Under the pieces are notes generated by a model. That model was not told the DNA's origin. It did no database searches and worked only from the letters and a program-made list of their open reading frames with translations. The position numbers were made by a program, and so were the translations under genes. Source: Eudoraea sp. (GTDB taxonomy: Bacteria > Bacteroidota > Bacteroidia > Flavobacteriales > Flavobacteriaceae). Taken from it: a stretch of 22,628 bases of DNA. The stretch is taken from NCBI GenBank assembly GCA_013042925.1, contig JABDPH010000315.1, positions 1 to 22,628 on the forward strand, read 5' to 3'. Below are positions 1 through 8,047 of this stretch, in pieces. Each line of letters begins with the position of its first letter. Positions within the stretch are counted from its first letter, which is position 1.

Positions 1-1221
1 TCCACATTCCGGACAGTTTGTGATATAGTGTGTGGGTTTGGAATAAGCAGGACGTTTAGACAAATCAACACCTACAATCTTAGGAATAATCTCACCTCCT
101 TTTTCTACTTGAACTGTGTCTCCTTCACGGATATCCAGCTTAGCTATTTGATCTGCATTGTGCAAAGAAGCTCGTTTAACTGTCGTTCCCGCCAGCAGTA
201 CTGGTTGTAAATTTGCTACTGGTGTAATGGCCCCGGTTCTGCCAACCTGATAACTAATTTCATTGAGAATTGTAATGGCTTGTTCCGACTTAAATTTATA
301 TGCAAGAGCCCACCTGGGTGACTTCGCTGTATAGCCCAGTTCTTCCTGATGATGAAGGCTGTTAACCTTAACCACAACTCCATCGGTTACATAGGGAAGG
401 TTATGGCGCTCAGTATCCCAGTATTCTACAAACTCCATAACTTCTTCCGTTGTTTTACAGAGCTTTGCTGCAGAAGGAACTTTAAAACCCCATTCTCTGG
501 CTTTGAGAAGCATTTCAATCTGAGATGAAAAATTGAGATTATTACCGCTAATTCCATAAAGAAGACATTCCAATGGTCTTTCTGCAACCAGAGAACTATC
601 CTGAAGCTTAAGGCTTCCAGCTGCAGTGTTTCGAGGATTCATGTAGGGATCCTCCCCGCTATTGATGCGTTCTTCATTCATTTTAGCGAAACCATCCAGG
701 GGAAGAACAATTTCTCCTCGAATATCAAATTTTGATGGAAAATCTCCCTGTAATCTTAGGGGCACTGATTTAATGGTTCTAATGTTTGCAGTGACGTCAT
801 CACCTTGAAATCCATCCCCTCTTGTAACTCCTCTTACAAGCTCACCATTTTCATAGGCTATGCTTATGGAGGCGCCATCATATTTTAGCTCACAAGTGAA
901 ACTAACTTCGGAATTTCCCAAAATCCTCAAAACACGCTTTTCCCAATCCAATAACTCTTCTTTGGAATAGGAGTTATCTAACGAATACATTCTGTGTTCG
1001 TGAACTACGGTCTTAAAGCTTTTAGTAACAGCTCCTCCTACACGCATTGTTGGTGAAGTTGCATCCATAAATTCAGGATACTGCTCCTCCAGTGCCTGCA
1101 GTTCCTTTAGTTTCATATCAAACTCATAGTCCGATATACTTGGACTGGCGAGCACATAGTATTTATGATTGTGTTCCCTTAATTCCTCGCGCAAGGCTTC
1201 TATATTTTCCTTTATACTCAT
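1..1221 (-). CDS. ligA: NAD-dependent DNA ligase LigA (3' end cut by window edge)
   Basis: Seals nicks in DNA using NAD+, during replication (Okazaki fragments) and repair. The minus-strand frame is open from the ATG at 1221 to base 1, giving 407 residues of a protein usually about 665 long. Visible in order: the Ia/adenylation start (HNHKYYVL near residue 18), the adenylated lysine K113 in ELKYDG, the GDDVTANIRTI block, NPRNTAAGSLK, the DGVVVKVN nucleotidyltransferase motif at 280-287, the OB-fold VEKGGEIIPKI, and the first half (CPEC, C403 and C406) of the four-cysteine zinc finger. The helix-hairpin-helix and BRCT parts lie outside the window. The start ATG overlaps the stop of the LOG-family gene by one base (TAATG), so it is the distal gene of the prmC operon. 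No internal stop was found on manual translation. Confidence 0.97.
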   Translation of the reverse strand, partial: MSIKENIEALREELREHNHKYYVLASPSISDYEFDMKLKELQALEEQYPEFMDATSPTMRVGGAVTKSFKTVVHEHRMYSLDNSYSKEELLDWEKRVLRILGNSEVSFTCELKYDGASISIAYENGELVRGVTRGDGFQGDDVTANIRTIKSVPLRLQGDFPSKFDIRGEIVLPLDGFAKMNEERINSGEDPYMNPRNTAAGSLKLQDSSLVAERPLECLLYGISGNNLNFSSQIEMLLKAREWGFKVPSAAKLCKTTEEVMEFVEYWDTERHNLPYVTDGVVVKVNSLHHQEELGYTAKSPRWALAYKFKSEQAITILNEISYQVGRTGAITPVANLQPVLLAGTTVKRASLHNADQIAKLDIREGDTVQVEKGGEIIPKIVGVDLSKRPAYSKPTHYITNCPECG

Positions 1222-1802
1222 TAAAGCTGATCTTTATTTATCCATTTAGGCACATGTTGAGGTTTATAGTAGTTCATCTTATCCAGTAATCCATTAATGG
1301 AATGGTCTATGAGTATCATATCATAGTTCTCCTTTTTGACGAATCCCTGGTCGACCATTGTTTTAAGCATTCCCATTAAATTATCATAGAATCCGTTAAT
1401 ATTTAAAATCCCAATAGGCTTTTGATGCAGACCCAATTGGGCCCAGGTTATCATTTCAAAAAATTCTTCTAAAGTACCATAACCTCCTGGCAACATTATG
1501 ACAGCTTCGGACATTTCGTGCATTTTCAGTTTACGCTCATGCATATTCTCCGTTACGATCAATTTTGTTAAGCCATCATGAAATACCTCTTTGTGTTTAA
1601 GGAAATCAGGGATAATTCCAATTACATTTCCGGAATAGTCCAATGACCCCTGAGCTAACTTGCCCATTACGCCAATTCTTGCTGCTCCATAGACTAGTCT
1701 AATGGACCTTTCAGCCATTTCCCTGCCTAAAGAATATGCTTTATCTAATACAATGGGGTCGTTTCCTTCACTACTACCACAAAAGACAACAATACTATTC
1801 AT
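1221..1802 (-). CDS. LOG-family (TIGR00730) nucleotide phosphoribohydrolase-like protein
   Basis: Rossmann-fold protein of the LOG / 'lysine decarboxylase-like' family, 193 aa. Characterised members split nucleoside 5'-monophosphates (cytokinin riboside 5'-monophosphate, or AMP) into free base and ribose 5-phosphate; none decarboxylates lysine despite old labels. The signature PGGYGTLEE is at residues 105-113, preceded by MHERK at 87-91, which together form the nucleotide-binding and catalytic site. The N-terminal loop reads VYGAARIGVMG (37-47), with Ala where many relatives have the second Gly of a GG pair. It sits between prmC (57 bases upstream) and ligA (one-base overlap), so it is probably co-transcribed with both. 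Family assignment is firm; the physiological substrate cannot be told from sequence. Confidence 0.9.
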   Translation of the reverse strand: MNSIVVFCGSSEGNDPIVLDKAYSLGREMAERSIRLVYGAARIGVMGKLAQGSLDYSGNVIGIIPDFLKHKEVFHDGLTKLIVTENMHERKLKMHEMSEAVIMLPGGYGTLEEFFEMITWAQLGLHQKPIGILNINGFYDNLMGMLKTMVDQGFVKKENYDMILIDHSINGLLDKMNYYKPQHVPKWINKDQL

Positions 1803-1858
1803 TTCCTGATTTTTTCTGGGGTCCTAAAAGTATTAAAAAAGAGTATTAAAACGTATAT

Positions 1859-2719
1859 TCAATTTATTGATACTAGCTTTGCTCTAATCATTCTATCGTT
1901 TCCAAAGATATCTTTTCTTAGTTCAATTTCAGAAAAATTGAAATCCCTCAAAAGCATTTTTACATCTTCCCCCAAATACTGATTTATTTCCAAATAAAGC
2001 ACCCCATTTTCCTTTAAGCCATCTCTTGCCAGTTTAGCTATCGTTCTATAGAAAAGTAAGGGGTCTTCATCAGACACAAACAATGCGGAATAGGGTTCGT
2101 TTTGAAGAACATTATTACGCATTTTATCTCGCTCCATTTCCCTAATATAAGGTGGATTAGAAATAATAATATCATAGTTCTTACCTATTGACCCGGCTTT
2201 TAGAATATCAACTTCCCTAAATTCGACATCTACTTCATTTATGAAGGCATTTTTTTTAGCTACTTCCAGCGCGGACCGCGATATATCAATAGCTGTAACC
2301 TTTAGATTTGGCTTGAATTTAGCAAGAGATATAGCGATACATCCGCTCCCGGTTCCTATATCAATAACCATAAGTTTGTCATCCAACTCTTCAATATCTT
2401 CAAGCACCCAATTTACCAATTCTTCTGTTTCGGGTCTTGGAATAAGAACCGACTCATTAACCAAAATTTTCAGGTCCATAAAAGTGGTCTCCCCCAAAAC
2501 ATACTGAATAGGTTGTTCTTTCTTTAGCTTAGACAAACCTTCAAACATATATTGCTCTTCGTCCTTAGTGATAACAATCTCCGGATCTATGGCGAGAATA
2601 AATCGTTCTAAACCCAAAAAATGTTCTATCATAAGATAAAACATGCTGTCCACTTCCTCCTTGGGATAAATTTCATCTAATTCCCTATGATAAATTTCTT
2701 TTATTTCCTTTAATAACAT
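1859..2719 (-). CDS. prmC: Peptide chain release factor N5-glutamine methyltransferase PrmC (HemK)
   Basis: Methylates the glutamine of the GGQ motif in release factors RF1 and RF2 using S-adenosylmethionine, which speeds translation termination. It has 286 aa, normal for the family. The N-terminal helical domain (about 1-85) contains the conserved QPIQYVLGE stretch. The Rossmann methyltransferase domain has IPRPETEEL at 93-101, the SAM-binding DIGTGSGCIAI at 120-130, and the catalytic NPPY at 188-191 that holds the glutamine side chain. The ATG at 2719 is the first start in a region with no Shine-Dalgarno. It is the first gene of a minus-strand group (prmC, LOG-family gene, ligA) and is divergent from ribD, with about 100 bases between them. 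I could not find a convincing -7 element for it. Confidence 0.96.
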   Translation of the reverse strand: MLLKEIKEIYHRELDEIYPKEEVDSMFYLMIEHFLGLERFILAIDPEIVITKDEEQYMFEGLSKLKKEQPIQYVLGETTFMDLKILVNESVLIPRPETEELVNWVLEDIEELDDKLMVIDIGTGSGCIAISLAKFKPNLKVTAIDISRSALEVAKKNAFINEVDVEFREVDILKAGSIGKNYDIIISNPPYIREMERDKMRNNVLQNEPYSALFVSDEDPLLFYRTIAKLARDGLKENGVLYLEINQYLGEDVKMLLRDFNFSEIELRKDIFGNDRMIRAKLVSIN

Positions 2720-2810
2720 TGAGATGAAACTTTTATTATTTCTAAATGAACATAGCCTAAGTCTACTAACACATTAATTTTAGGGGTATCCTTTTTCTTT
2801 TGGAATGTCC

Positions 2811-2819
2811 TATTTTTGC
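2811..2819 (+). promoter_or_regulatory. Bacteroidota -7 promoter element before ribD
   Basis: TATTTTTGC is an exact match to TAnnTTTG. The last G of the element (2818) is five positions before the GTG at 2823, so transcription would begin within a few bases of, or at, the start codon. The same sequence at the same spacing precedes rlmD (20466-20474). No good TTG was found at the usual -33 distance. Confidence 0.6.
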
Positions 2820-2822
2820 GAG

Positions 2823-3875
2823 GTGAAGATACACGAAAAATATATGCGTCGATGTATTGAATTGGGCAAAAAGGCCTTAGGTTCTGCCGCTCCCAATCCA
2901 ATGGTTGGCTCTGTAATAACCCATCAGGATAAAATAATCGGAGAAGGGTTTACCAGTAGATATGGTGGGCCACATGCAGAAGTAAATGCAATAAATTCTG
3001 TTGCAGACAAATCGCTTTTAAACGAGGCTACACTATATGTCACCCTGGAGCCCTGTGCCCATTATGGTAAAACTCCTCCTTGTGCCGAGCTGATAATCAA
3101 AACAAACTTGCGAAAAGTGATTATAGGTATTCAGGATCCCAATAAAAAAGTATCCGGTGGCGGAATAAAGAAGCTTAAAGAGGCTGGAATTGAAGTATTA
3201 ACAGGAGTACTAGAAGATGAATGCAGGAAACATCACAAGCGATTTTTAACCTACCAGGAAAAACACAGGCCATATATTCTTTTGAAATGGGCAGAGACTA
3301 AAGATGGTTTTATTGCGCCAATTAGAGATATGCGAAAAACAAAGCCCGAACCTTATTGGATCAGTAATTCCTATGCACGTCAACGTGTGCATCAATGGCG
3401 GAGCGAAGAGCAGGCTATCCTGGTTGGAACAAACACTGTATTGGCTGACAATCCCAGACTGGATGTTCGTTTTTGGGAAGGCACCTCCCCTGTTCGAATA
3501 ATTATCGACAGAGCTTTAAAACTACCGGCAGATCTCAATATCTATGATAAATCAACCCGAACCATTATTCTAACTCAGCTGGAAGATAAAACAAAGTTTC
3601 AGGAAGGGCTTGAATACGATATTATTGATTTTGGAAAGAATATGGCAGAAGAAATATGCAGAATACTCTTCGAGAAAAATATAACGAGTGTTCTAGTTGA
3701 AGGAGGTGCAGAAACCCTGGCTACTTTTGTCAATTCCGGACTTTGGGATGAAGCTAGAATTATTATTGGAGATGCTACCTTTGGCAAAGGTACAAAAGCC
3801 CCATATATTGATAGTAAAATGATGGCTACAGAAATTATAGGTAATAATACCATAAAAAGACTCTTGAATGATTGA
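2823..3875 (+). CDS. ribD: Bifunctional riboflavin deaminase/reductase RibD
   Basis: Carries out two consecutive riboflavin steps: deamination of diaminohydroxyphosphoribosylaminopyrimidine, then NADPH-dependent reduction of the ribosyl chain. The N-terminal zinc deaminase domain (about 1-145) shows the HAEVNAI histidine/glutamate motif and the paired cysteines of TLEPCAHYGKTPPC. The C-terminal domain (about 150-350) is of the RibD/DHFR-like reductase type, with LLKWAETKDGFIAP, VGTNTVLADNP and LVEGGAETLATF. The start is uncertain. An in-frame ATG at 2805 lies upstream of and across the -7 element, so a GTG at 2823, giving (M)KIHEKYMRRC and 350 aa, fits both promoter and family better. The ATG at 2844 is a further alternative. 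The 3' end overlaps the HAD gene by eight bases, pointing to translational coupling. No FMN riboswitch is present. Confidence 0.95.
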   Translation: MKIHEKYMRRCIELGKKALGSAAPNPMVGSVITHQDKIIGEGFTSRYGGPHAEVNAINSVADKSLLNEATLYVTLEPCAHYGKTPPCAELIIKTNLRKVIIGIQDPNKKVSGGGIKKLKEAGIEVLTGVLEDECRKHHKRFLTYQEKHRPYILLKWAETKDGFIAPIRDMRKTKPEPYWISNSYARQRVHQWRSEEQAILVGTNTVLADNPRLDVRFWEGTSPVRIIIDRALKLPADLNIYDKSTRTIILTQLEDKTKFQEGLEYDIIDFGKNMAEEICRILFEKNITSVLVEGGAETLATFVNSGLWDEARIIIGDATFGKGTKAPYIDSKMMATEIIGNNTIKRLLND

Positions 3876-4479
3876 GAATATCATTTTTGATTTTGGAGAC
3901 GTTTTCATAAACCTGGACAAACAAGCTACTGCCAGGGAAATGGAGAAATTTGGCTTTAAATATCTTACTCCTGAGCTTGAAGAATTGTTTGCTGCTTATG
4001 AAAAAGGTCTTATAACTACGGAATACTTTCTTGATCAAACCAGCCAAATGTTCCCAAAAGCCGGAAAAAAGGATTTAATGCACGCCTGGAATTCCATAAT
4101 CCTTGATTTCCCGGAAGAACGATTAAAGTTCATTGAAAAATTGGCTAAAGAGAAAGACTATCGCCTATTCCTGTTAAGCAACACGAATGAATTGCACATA
4201 GACTACGTAAAACAGAGAATGGGTAATGAAAGGTTCGCTCGTTTTAAAAAATGCTTTGAAAAATTCTATTTATCGCATGAGATTAATTTGAGAAAACCAG
4301 AACGTAGCATATTCGAATTTGTTCTTAATTCAAATAGTCTTAAAGCAGAAAATACATTTTTTGTAGATGACAGCAGTGAACATACTTCTGCAGCCGCAGA
4401 ATTAAGTATTTGCTGCTGGCATTTAAAAGTTGGCAAAGAGGATATTTTAGAACTGAAATCCAAAATATCAAAATGTTAG
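3868..4479 (+). CDS. HAD-superfamily (YihX-like) phosphatase coupled to ribD
   Basis: Haloacid-dehalogenase-fold phosphatase, 203 aa. Motif I is IIFDFGDV with the nucleophile D8; the +2 position is Gly rather than Asp, as in YihX-type enzymes (DLGNV). The helical cap follows (about 15-85). Motif II is LLSNTN at 103-107, motif III the lysine of LRKPE (K143), and motif IV FVDDSSEH with the metal-binding aspartates D167 and D168. The SNTN and DxG pattern resembles E. coli YihX, which acts on alpha-glucose 1-phosphate. The gene overlaps the ribD end by eight bases and the next gene by seven, so it belongs to the riboflavin transcript. That context makes it a candidate for the phosphatase acting on the RibD product, a step filled by HAD enzymes in other bacteria. 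The substrate is inference; the family is certain. Confidence 0.88.
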   Translation: MIENIIFDFGDVFINLDKQATAREMEKFGFKYLTPELEELFAAYEKGLITTEYFLDQTSQMFPKAGKKDLMHAWNSIILDFPEERLKFIEKLAKEKDYRLFLLSNTNELHIDYVKQRMGNERFARFKKCFEKFYLSHEINLRKPERSIFEFVLNSNSLKAENTFFVDDSSEHTSAAAELSICCWHLKVGKEDILELKSKISKC

Positions 4480-5336
4480 ACCTTTCTTTAAGTATTTTTT
4501 TTTCAAGTCTGATATTTGTAATTTTTAAATTGTTTGACACACACAAAATCCAAACTATTTATGCAATTATTGTAAACTATATGACCGCATGTATCGTTGG
4601 CGTTCTATTTTATAATAAGCCCGTTCAACTTTATGAAATTCCTAAAAGTGATTGGTTTTATGGCACCTTGTTTTTGGGTATCCTGTTTATAGTAATCTTT
4701 AACCTAATGGCGAAAACTTCGCAGCGCCTTGGGGTCTCCGTAGCTTCGGTTGCTACTAAAATGTCCCTGGTTATCCCTGTGATATTGGGCCTAATATTAT
4801 ACAGCGAAAAACTCAGTTTTTTAAAATCAGCGGGGATAATTTTGGCGCTGGCTGCAGTATATTTTGCCTCGGTGAAAGATACGCCCAGGGCCATTCAAAG
4901 AAAATCTCTTTTGTTGCCCATCATGGTCTTTTTAGGTTCAGGCATTATTGATGCCAGCATAAAATACATGGAAGAAAACCATGTTTCGACAAATGAATTT
5001 CCAATATTTTCAGCTACTGTGTTTGGTGTCGCGGCTTGCACCGGAATCTTGTTTATTCTTTTAAGGTCTTTTGACAAACCCTTAAAACTCAATTTCAAAA
5101 ATGTATTAGGAGGTATTGCCCTGGGAATTCCCAATTACTTTTCCATATTCTTTTTATTGAGGGCACTTCAAAATGAAGCACTGAACAGTGCCTCTATTTT
5201 TACTATAAATAATGTTGCTATTGTTATGTTTTCCACCTTACTCGGTATTGTTTTATTCAAAGAGAAAATAAGCGCCAAAAACTGGAGTGGTATTGCACTG
5301 GCAGTTATAAGTATCATGTTGGTTACATTCTTTTGA
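4473..5336 (+). CDS. EamA/DMT-type membrane permease
   Basis: Inner-membrane transporter of the drug/metabolite transporter superfamily, 287 aa. The sequence is a succession of about ten hydrophobic segments in two EamA-like halves, the second starting near SLLLPIMVFLGSGIIDASIK. Loops carry few charges. The frame is open further upstream, but the ATG at 4473 (MLDLSLSIFF) puts the first transmembrane helix at the start of the protein and overlaps the HAD stop by only seven bases, so I prefer it to the earlier ATG at 4410. The gene ends in TGATG, sharing one base with the start of the next gene. Some EamA-family proteins (RibN) carry riboflavin, so a flavin-related substrate is possible given ribD upstream, but nothing in the sequence proves it. 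Confidence 0.85.
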   Translation: MLDLSLSIFFSSLIFVIFKLFDTHKIQTIYAIIVNYMTACIVGVLFYNKPVQLYEIPKSDWFYGTLFLGILFIVIFNLMAKTSQRLGVSVASVATKMSLVIPVILGLILYSEKLSFLKSAGIILALAAVYFASVKDTPRAIQRKSLLLPIMVFLGSGIIDASIKYMEENHVSTNEFPIFSATVFGVAACTGILFILLRSFDKPLKLNFKNVLGGIALGIPNYFSIFFLLRALQNEALNSASIFTINNVAIVMFSTLLGIVLFKEKISAKNWSGIALAVISIMLVTFF

Positions 5337-5953
5337 TGGACAATAATGTAGGTTTATATAAAACAGTTGACGATGCATCAGGCGGTATTCTCCATAAAGA
5401 CCGTCAGAGTAAGTTTTATGCCTATGTTTTCCCAATAGTAAATGAGAAAGATATAAAACCAATAATAGATAATCTTCGTAAAATGCACCCAACGGCGAAT
5501 CATATTTGCTATGCCTGGAGAATAGGTATAGAAAACCAAAGATATAGAGCAAACGACGATGGGGAACCCAATAACTCAGCTGGAATGCCTATATATGGGC
5601 AAATAAAATCTTTTGATTTAACCAATGTTCTGATCGCTGTAGCACGTGTTTTTGGTGGCACTAAATTAGGAGTTGGAGGACTTATAGCCGCTTATAGGAC
5701 AGCAGCACAACTAGCTCTGGAATCTTCCACCATTATTGAAAAGTCGGTCAAAGTAAAGTATGAATTATGCTTTACTTATCCTCTTCTTAGTAAAGTAATG
5801 CGCATAATTAAACGAAATTCATTAGAAATCAAGAAACAGGATATGTCGATGGAATGCACCGTTGTAATTTCCGTTTTACTTAGAAATACGTTTCAAATTG
5901 AAAACAAGTTTAAAGCGATTCAGGGTGTCTCAATTTCCAGATTAGAAGACTAA
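5336..5953 (+). CDS. YigZ/IMPACT family protein
   Basis: Conserved protein of the YigZ/IMPACT (UPF0029) family, 205 aa. The N-terminal UPF0029 domain shows KFYAYVFPI, HPTANHICYAWRIG and the signature DDGEPNNSAGMPI, followed by the hydrophobic/glycine run VARVFGGTKLGVGGL. A short C-terminal ferredoxin-like DUF1949-type domain follows from about residue 140. Eukaryotic IMPACT modulates the kinase GCN2; the bacterial function is not established. The ATG at 5336 shares its A with the permease stop (TGATG); a TTG codon directly before it is a less likely start. It is the last gene of the ribD operon and converges on the thioesterase gene, with about 30 bases between them and no strong terminator. 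Confidence 0.9.
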   Translation: MDNNVGLYKTVDDASGGILHKDRQSKFYAYVFPIVNEKDIKPIIDNLRKMHPTANHICYAWRIGIENQRYRANDDGEPNNSAGMPIYGQIKSFDLTNVLIAVARVFGGTKLGVGGLIAAYRTAAQLALESSTIIEKSVKVKYELCFTYPLLSKVMRIIKRNSLEIKKQDMSMECTVVISVLLRNTFQIENKFKAIQGVSISRLED

Positions 5954-5984
5954 TTTTACAAATGAAATTTTAATAAGGCTGAGT

Positions 5985-6407
5985 CTAGTCACCTATTGAA
6001 TCATTATCGAGACTTAGGAGTTTATTCAGCAGATAATCAGGGCATTTAACTGGTCTTTTGGTCCTGGAATTCATAAATGCCAAAACGGTGTTCGCTTCTA
6101 CTAAAAGTTCGCCCGCTTCGTTGTATATTTCATAGTCAAATTCTATTCTGACAGCGGGGGTTTTTTTTAGTTTGGTAACCACTGTGATAAGATCATCATA
6201 AACTGCAGATTTTACAAATTTTAGTTGTAAGGAAATTACTGGTAGTAAAATTCCGTTTTCTTCCATGCTTTTGTAAGAAATACCCAAATCCCTAAGCCAT
6301 TCAACCCTTCCCATCTCCAGGTATTGCGCATAATTGCCATGATACACCACTCCCATTTGGTCAGTTTCTCCATAACGAACCCGAAAAGAAAATTGATAAA
6401 AATGCAT
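5985..6407 (-). CDS. YbgC-like acyl-CoA thioesterase (hot-dog fold)
   Basis: Hot-dog-fold thioesterase of the 4HBT/YbgC group, 140 aa, which hydrolyses acyl-CoA thioesters in the cytoplasm. The diagnostic N-terminal block is VRYGETDQMGVVYHGNY, with the catalytic-type aspartate D16 and H23, followed by the long central helix YLEMGRVEWL. The remaining beta strands (VVTKLKKTPAVRIEFDYEI, LLVEANTVLAFM) fit the fold. The start ATG at 6407 matches the expected N terminus. In E. coli ybgC lies with tol-pal genes; here it is divergent from dnaA, across the 208-base AT-rich gap, so its link to envelope work is not shown by context. Its true substrate is unknown. Confidence 0.9.
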   Translation of the reverse strand: MHFYQFSFRVRYGETDQMGVVYHGNYAQYLEMGRVEWLRDLGISYKSMEENGILLPVISLQLKFVKSAVYDDLITVVTKLKKTPAVRIEFDYEIYNEAGELLVEANTVLAFMNSRTKRPVKCPDYLLNKLLSLDNDSIGD

Positions 6408-6615
6408 AATTTATCAGCTAAAAACAATATATTTATTAAGTGACCTAAAGAGGGGGGTGAACATGCAAAAAAAAAAGAAAAAATTCAACCTAAAATGATT
6501 TTTTTTTTAGAATATTTGTTCACATATTTGTCTCGCTCTTGAGAATGGTAAAATAGGTATTTTCCGTGACCAACAAAGACTAATCTCTAACCAACAAAAT
6601 AAGATAATTTTTAAT
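6408..6615. promoter_or_regulatory. Divergent ybgC-like/dnaA control region with A/T tracts
   Basis: This 208-base gap is very AT-rich and contains a G6 run (6452-6457), an A10 run (6467-6476) followed by A6 (6478-6483), and a T10 run (6499-6508). A 7-base inverted repeat, GTGAACA (6457-6463) and TGTTCAC (6517-6523), flanks the tracts. TTGTTCACA at 6517-6525 differs from the DnaA-box consensus TTATNCACA at one position. No canonical DnaA box and no exact TAnnTTTG were found. It must hold the dnaA and thioesterase promoters; a replication origin is not supported. Confidence 0.5.
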
Positions 6616-8040
6616 ATGAGTGTTACTGCTATTTCCGTTTGGAACAATTGCTTGGCTTTTATCCAAGATAATATCCAACCGCAGGCATTCAAAACATGGT
6701 TTGAACCTATCAAACCTGTAAAGTTATCTGATAACTCATTAAGCATTCAGGTTCCCAGTAAATTCTTTTATGAATGGCTTGAAGAACACTATGTAAAACT
6801 ACTAAAGGTTGCACTAACTAAAGAACTTGGGGAAAATGCCAAATTGGTCTATATCATTAAGATGGAGAATACATATGGCAACAGAGAACCATTCACAGAA
6901 CAAATTCCAAGTTCAAACAGAGGGAGTGTGAATCCTCAGGAAATGGATGTTCCCATAAAATCTAAAAATCCGGAATTAAAGAATCCTTTTGTAATACCGG
7001 GAATTCGAAATATAAAGATAGAGTCGCAGCTTAATCCCAATTACAATTTTGACAATTTCCTTGAGGGTGATTCCAACAGGCTGGCTAGATCTGCGGGTAT
7101 GGCGGTTGCTAATAAGCCTGGAGGAACTTCTTTTAATCCGCTATTGATATTTGGAGGAGTGGGATTAGGTAAAACACATCTTGCGCATGCTATTGGTGTG
7201 GAAATTAAAGATAAATATCCGGAACGTACGGTACTTTATATCTCTGCAGAAAAATTCACACAACAATACATAGAATCTGTTAAAAAGAATACCAGAAATG
7301 ATTTTATTCATTTTTATCAGTTAATTGATGTACTTATAATTGATGATGTACAGTTCTTATCCGGAAAATCGGGCACTCAGGATGTTTTCTTCCATATTTT
7401 CAATCATTTGCACCAAAATGGAAAACAGGTTGTTCTAACTTCGGATAAAGCCCCTGTAGACATGCAGGATATTGAACAACGCTTGCTTTCACGATTTAAA
7501 TGGGGATTGTCAGCTGAGCTTCAAAATCCTGATTATGAGACTCGTATATCAATTTTAAGGAACAAACTATACAGGGATGGCGTTGAAATGCCCGATGAAA
7601 TAGTTGAATATGTTGCCAAACATATTAAGACAAACATTAGAGAATTGGAAGGTGCTATAATCTCTCTTATTGCTCAATCATCCTTCAATAAAAAAGAAGT
7701 TACTCTGGAATTAGCACAACAGGTAGTTGAAAAATTTGTAAAAAACACAAAAAGGGAGGTTTCCATAGACTACATTCAAAAAGTCGTTTCAGATTACTTT
7801 GAAATGGATGTAGCCACCTTACAATCCAAAACAAGGAAACGACATATCGTACAAGCAAGGCAGCTGGCAATGTTTTTCGCCAAAAAATTCACCAAAGCCT
7901 CGCTGGCAAGTATAGGCTCCCAGATAGGTAAAAGAGATCATGCCACTGTACTTCACGCTTGCAAAACAGTGGACAATCTGGCTGAAACGGATAAGCAGTT
8001 TAGAAAATACATCGAAGATTTAACAAAGAAATTTTCCTAA
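6616..8040 (+). CDS. dnaA: Chromosomal replication initiator DnaA
   Basis: Binds DnaA boxes at the replication origin, multimerises with ATP and opens the duplex. It has 474 aa, normal for Flavobacteriaceae. Domain I (1-80) carries SVWNNCLAFI and KTWFEPIKPV. A short linker follows, then the AAA+ domain with Walker A GGVGLGKTH at 180-188 (K186), Walker B IIDDVQFL with D243 and D244, and the sensor/arginine-finger stretch IEQRLLSRFKWGL. The C-terminal helix-turn-helix carries the DnaA signature GKRDHATVL at 438-446, which contacts the box. The ATG at 6616 begins the expected N terminus. The phosphatase gene follows after seven bases and is probably co-transcribed. Confidence 0.99.
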   Translation: MSVTAISVWNNCLAFIQDNIQPQAFKTWFEPIKPVKLSDNSLSIQVPSKFFYEWLEEHYVKLLKVALTKELGENAKLVYIIKMENTYGNREPFTEQIPSSNRGSVNPQEMDVPIKSKNPELKNPFVIPGIRNIKIESQLNPNYNFDNFLEGDSNRLARSAGMAVANKPGGTSFNPLLIFGGVGLGKTHLAHAIGVEIKDKYPERTVLYISAEKFTQQYIESVKKNTRNDFIHFYQLIDVLIIDDVQFLSGKSGTQDVFFHIFNHLHQNGKQVVLTSDKAPVDMQDIEQRLLSRFKWGLSAELQNPDYETRISILRNKLYRDGVEMPDEIVEYVAKHIKTNIRELEGAIISLIAQSSFNKKEVTLELAQQVVEKFVKNTKREVSIDYIQKVVSDYFEMDVATLQSKTRKRHIVQARQLAMFFAKKFTKASLASIGSQIGKRDHATVLHACKTVDNLAETDKQFRKYIEDLTKKFS

Positions 8041-8047
8041 ATAAATT

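Noticed and set aside
2720..2822. FMN riboswitch upstream of ribD
   Set aside because: The gap is about 100 bases, lacks the conserved FMN-aptamer segments, and the promoter is too close to the start codon to leave a leader.
5964..5992. Hairpin between the convergent IMPACT and thioesterase genes as a terminator
   Set aside because: AGG(C)TGA/TCACCT is a short bulged stem without a T tract on either strand.
6408..6615. Replication origin (oriC) beside dnaA
   Set aside because: Only one near-match to a DnaA box and no cluster of boxes; dnaA position alone is poor evidence for an origin in this phylum.
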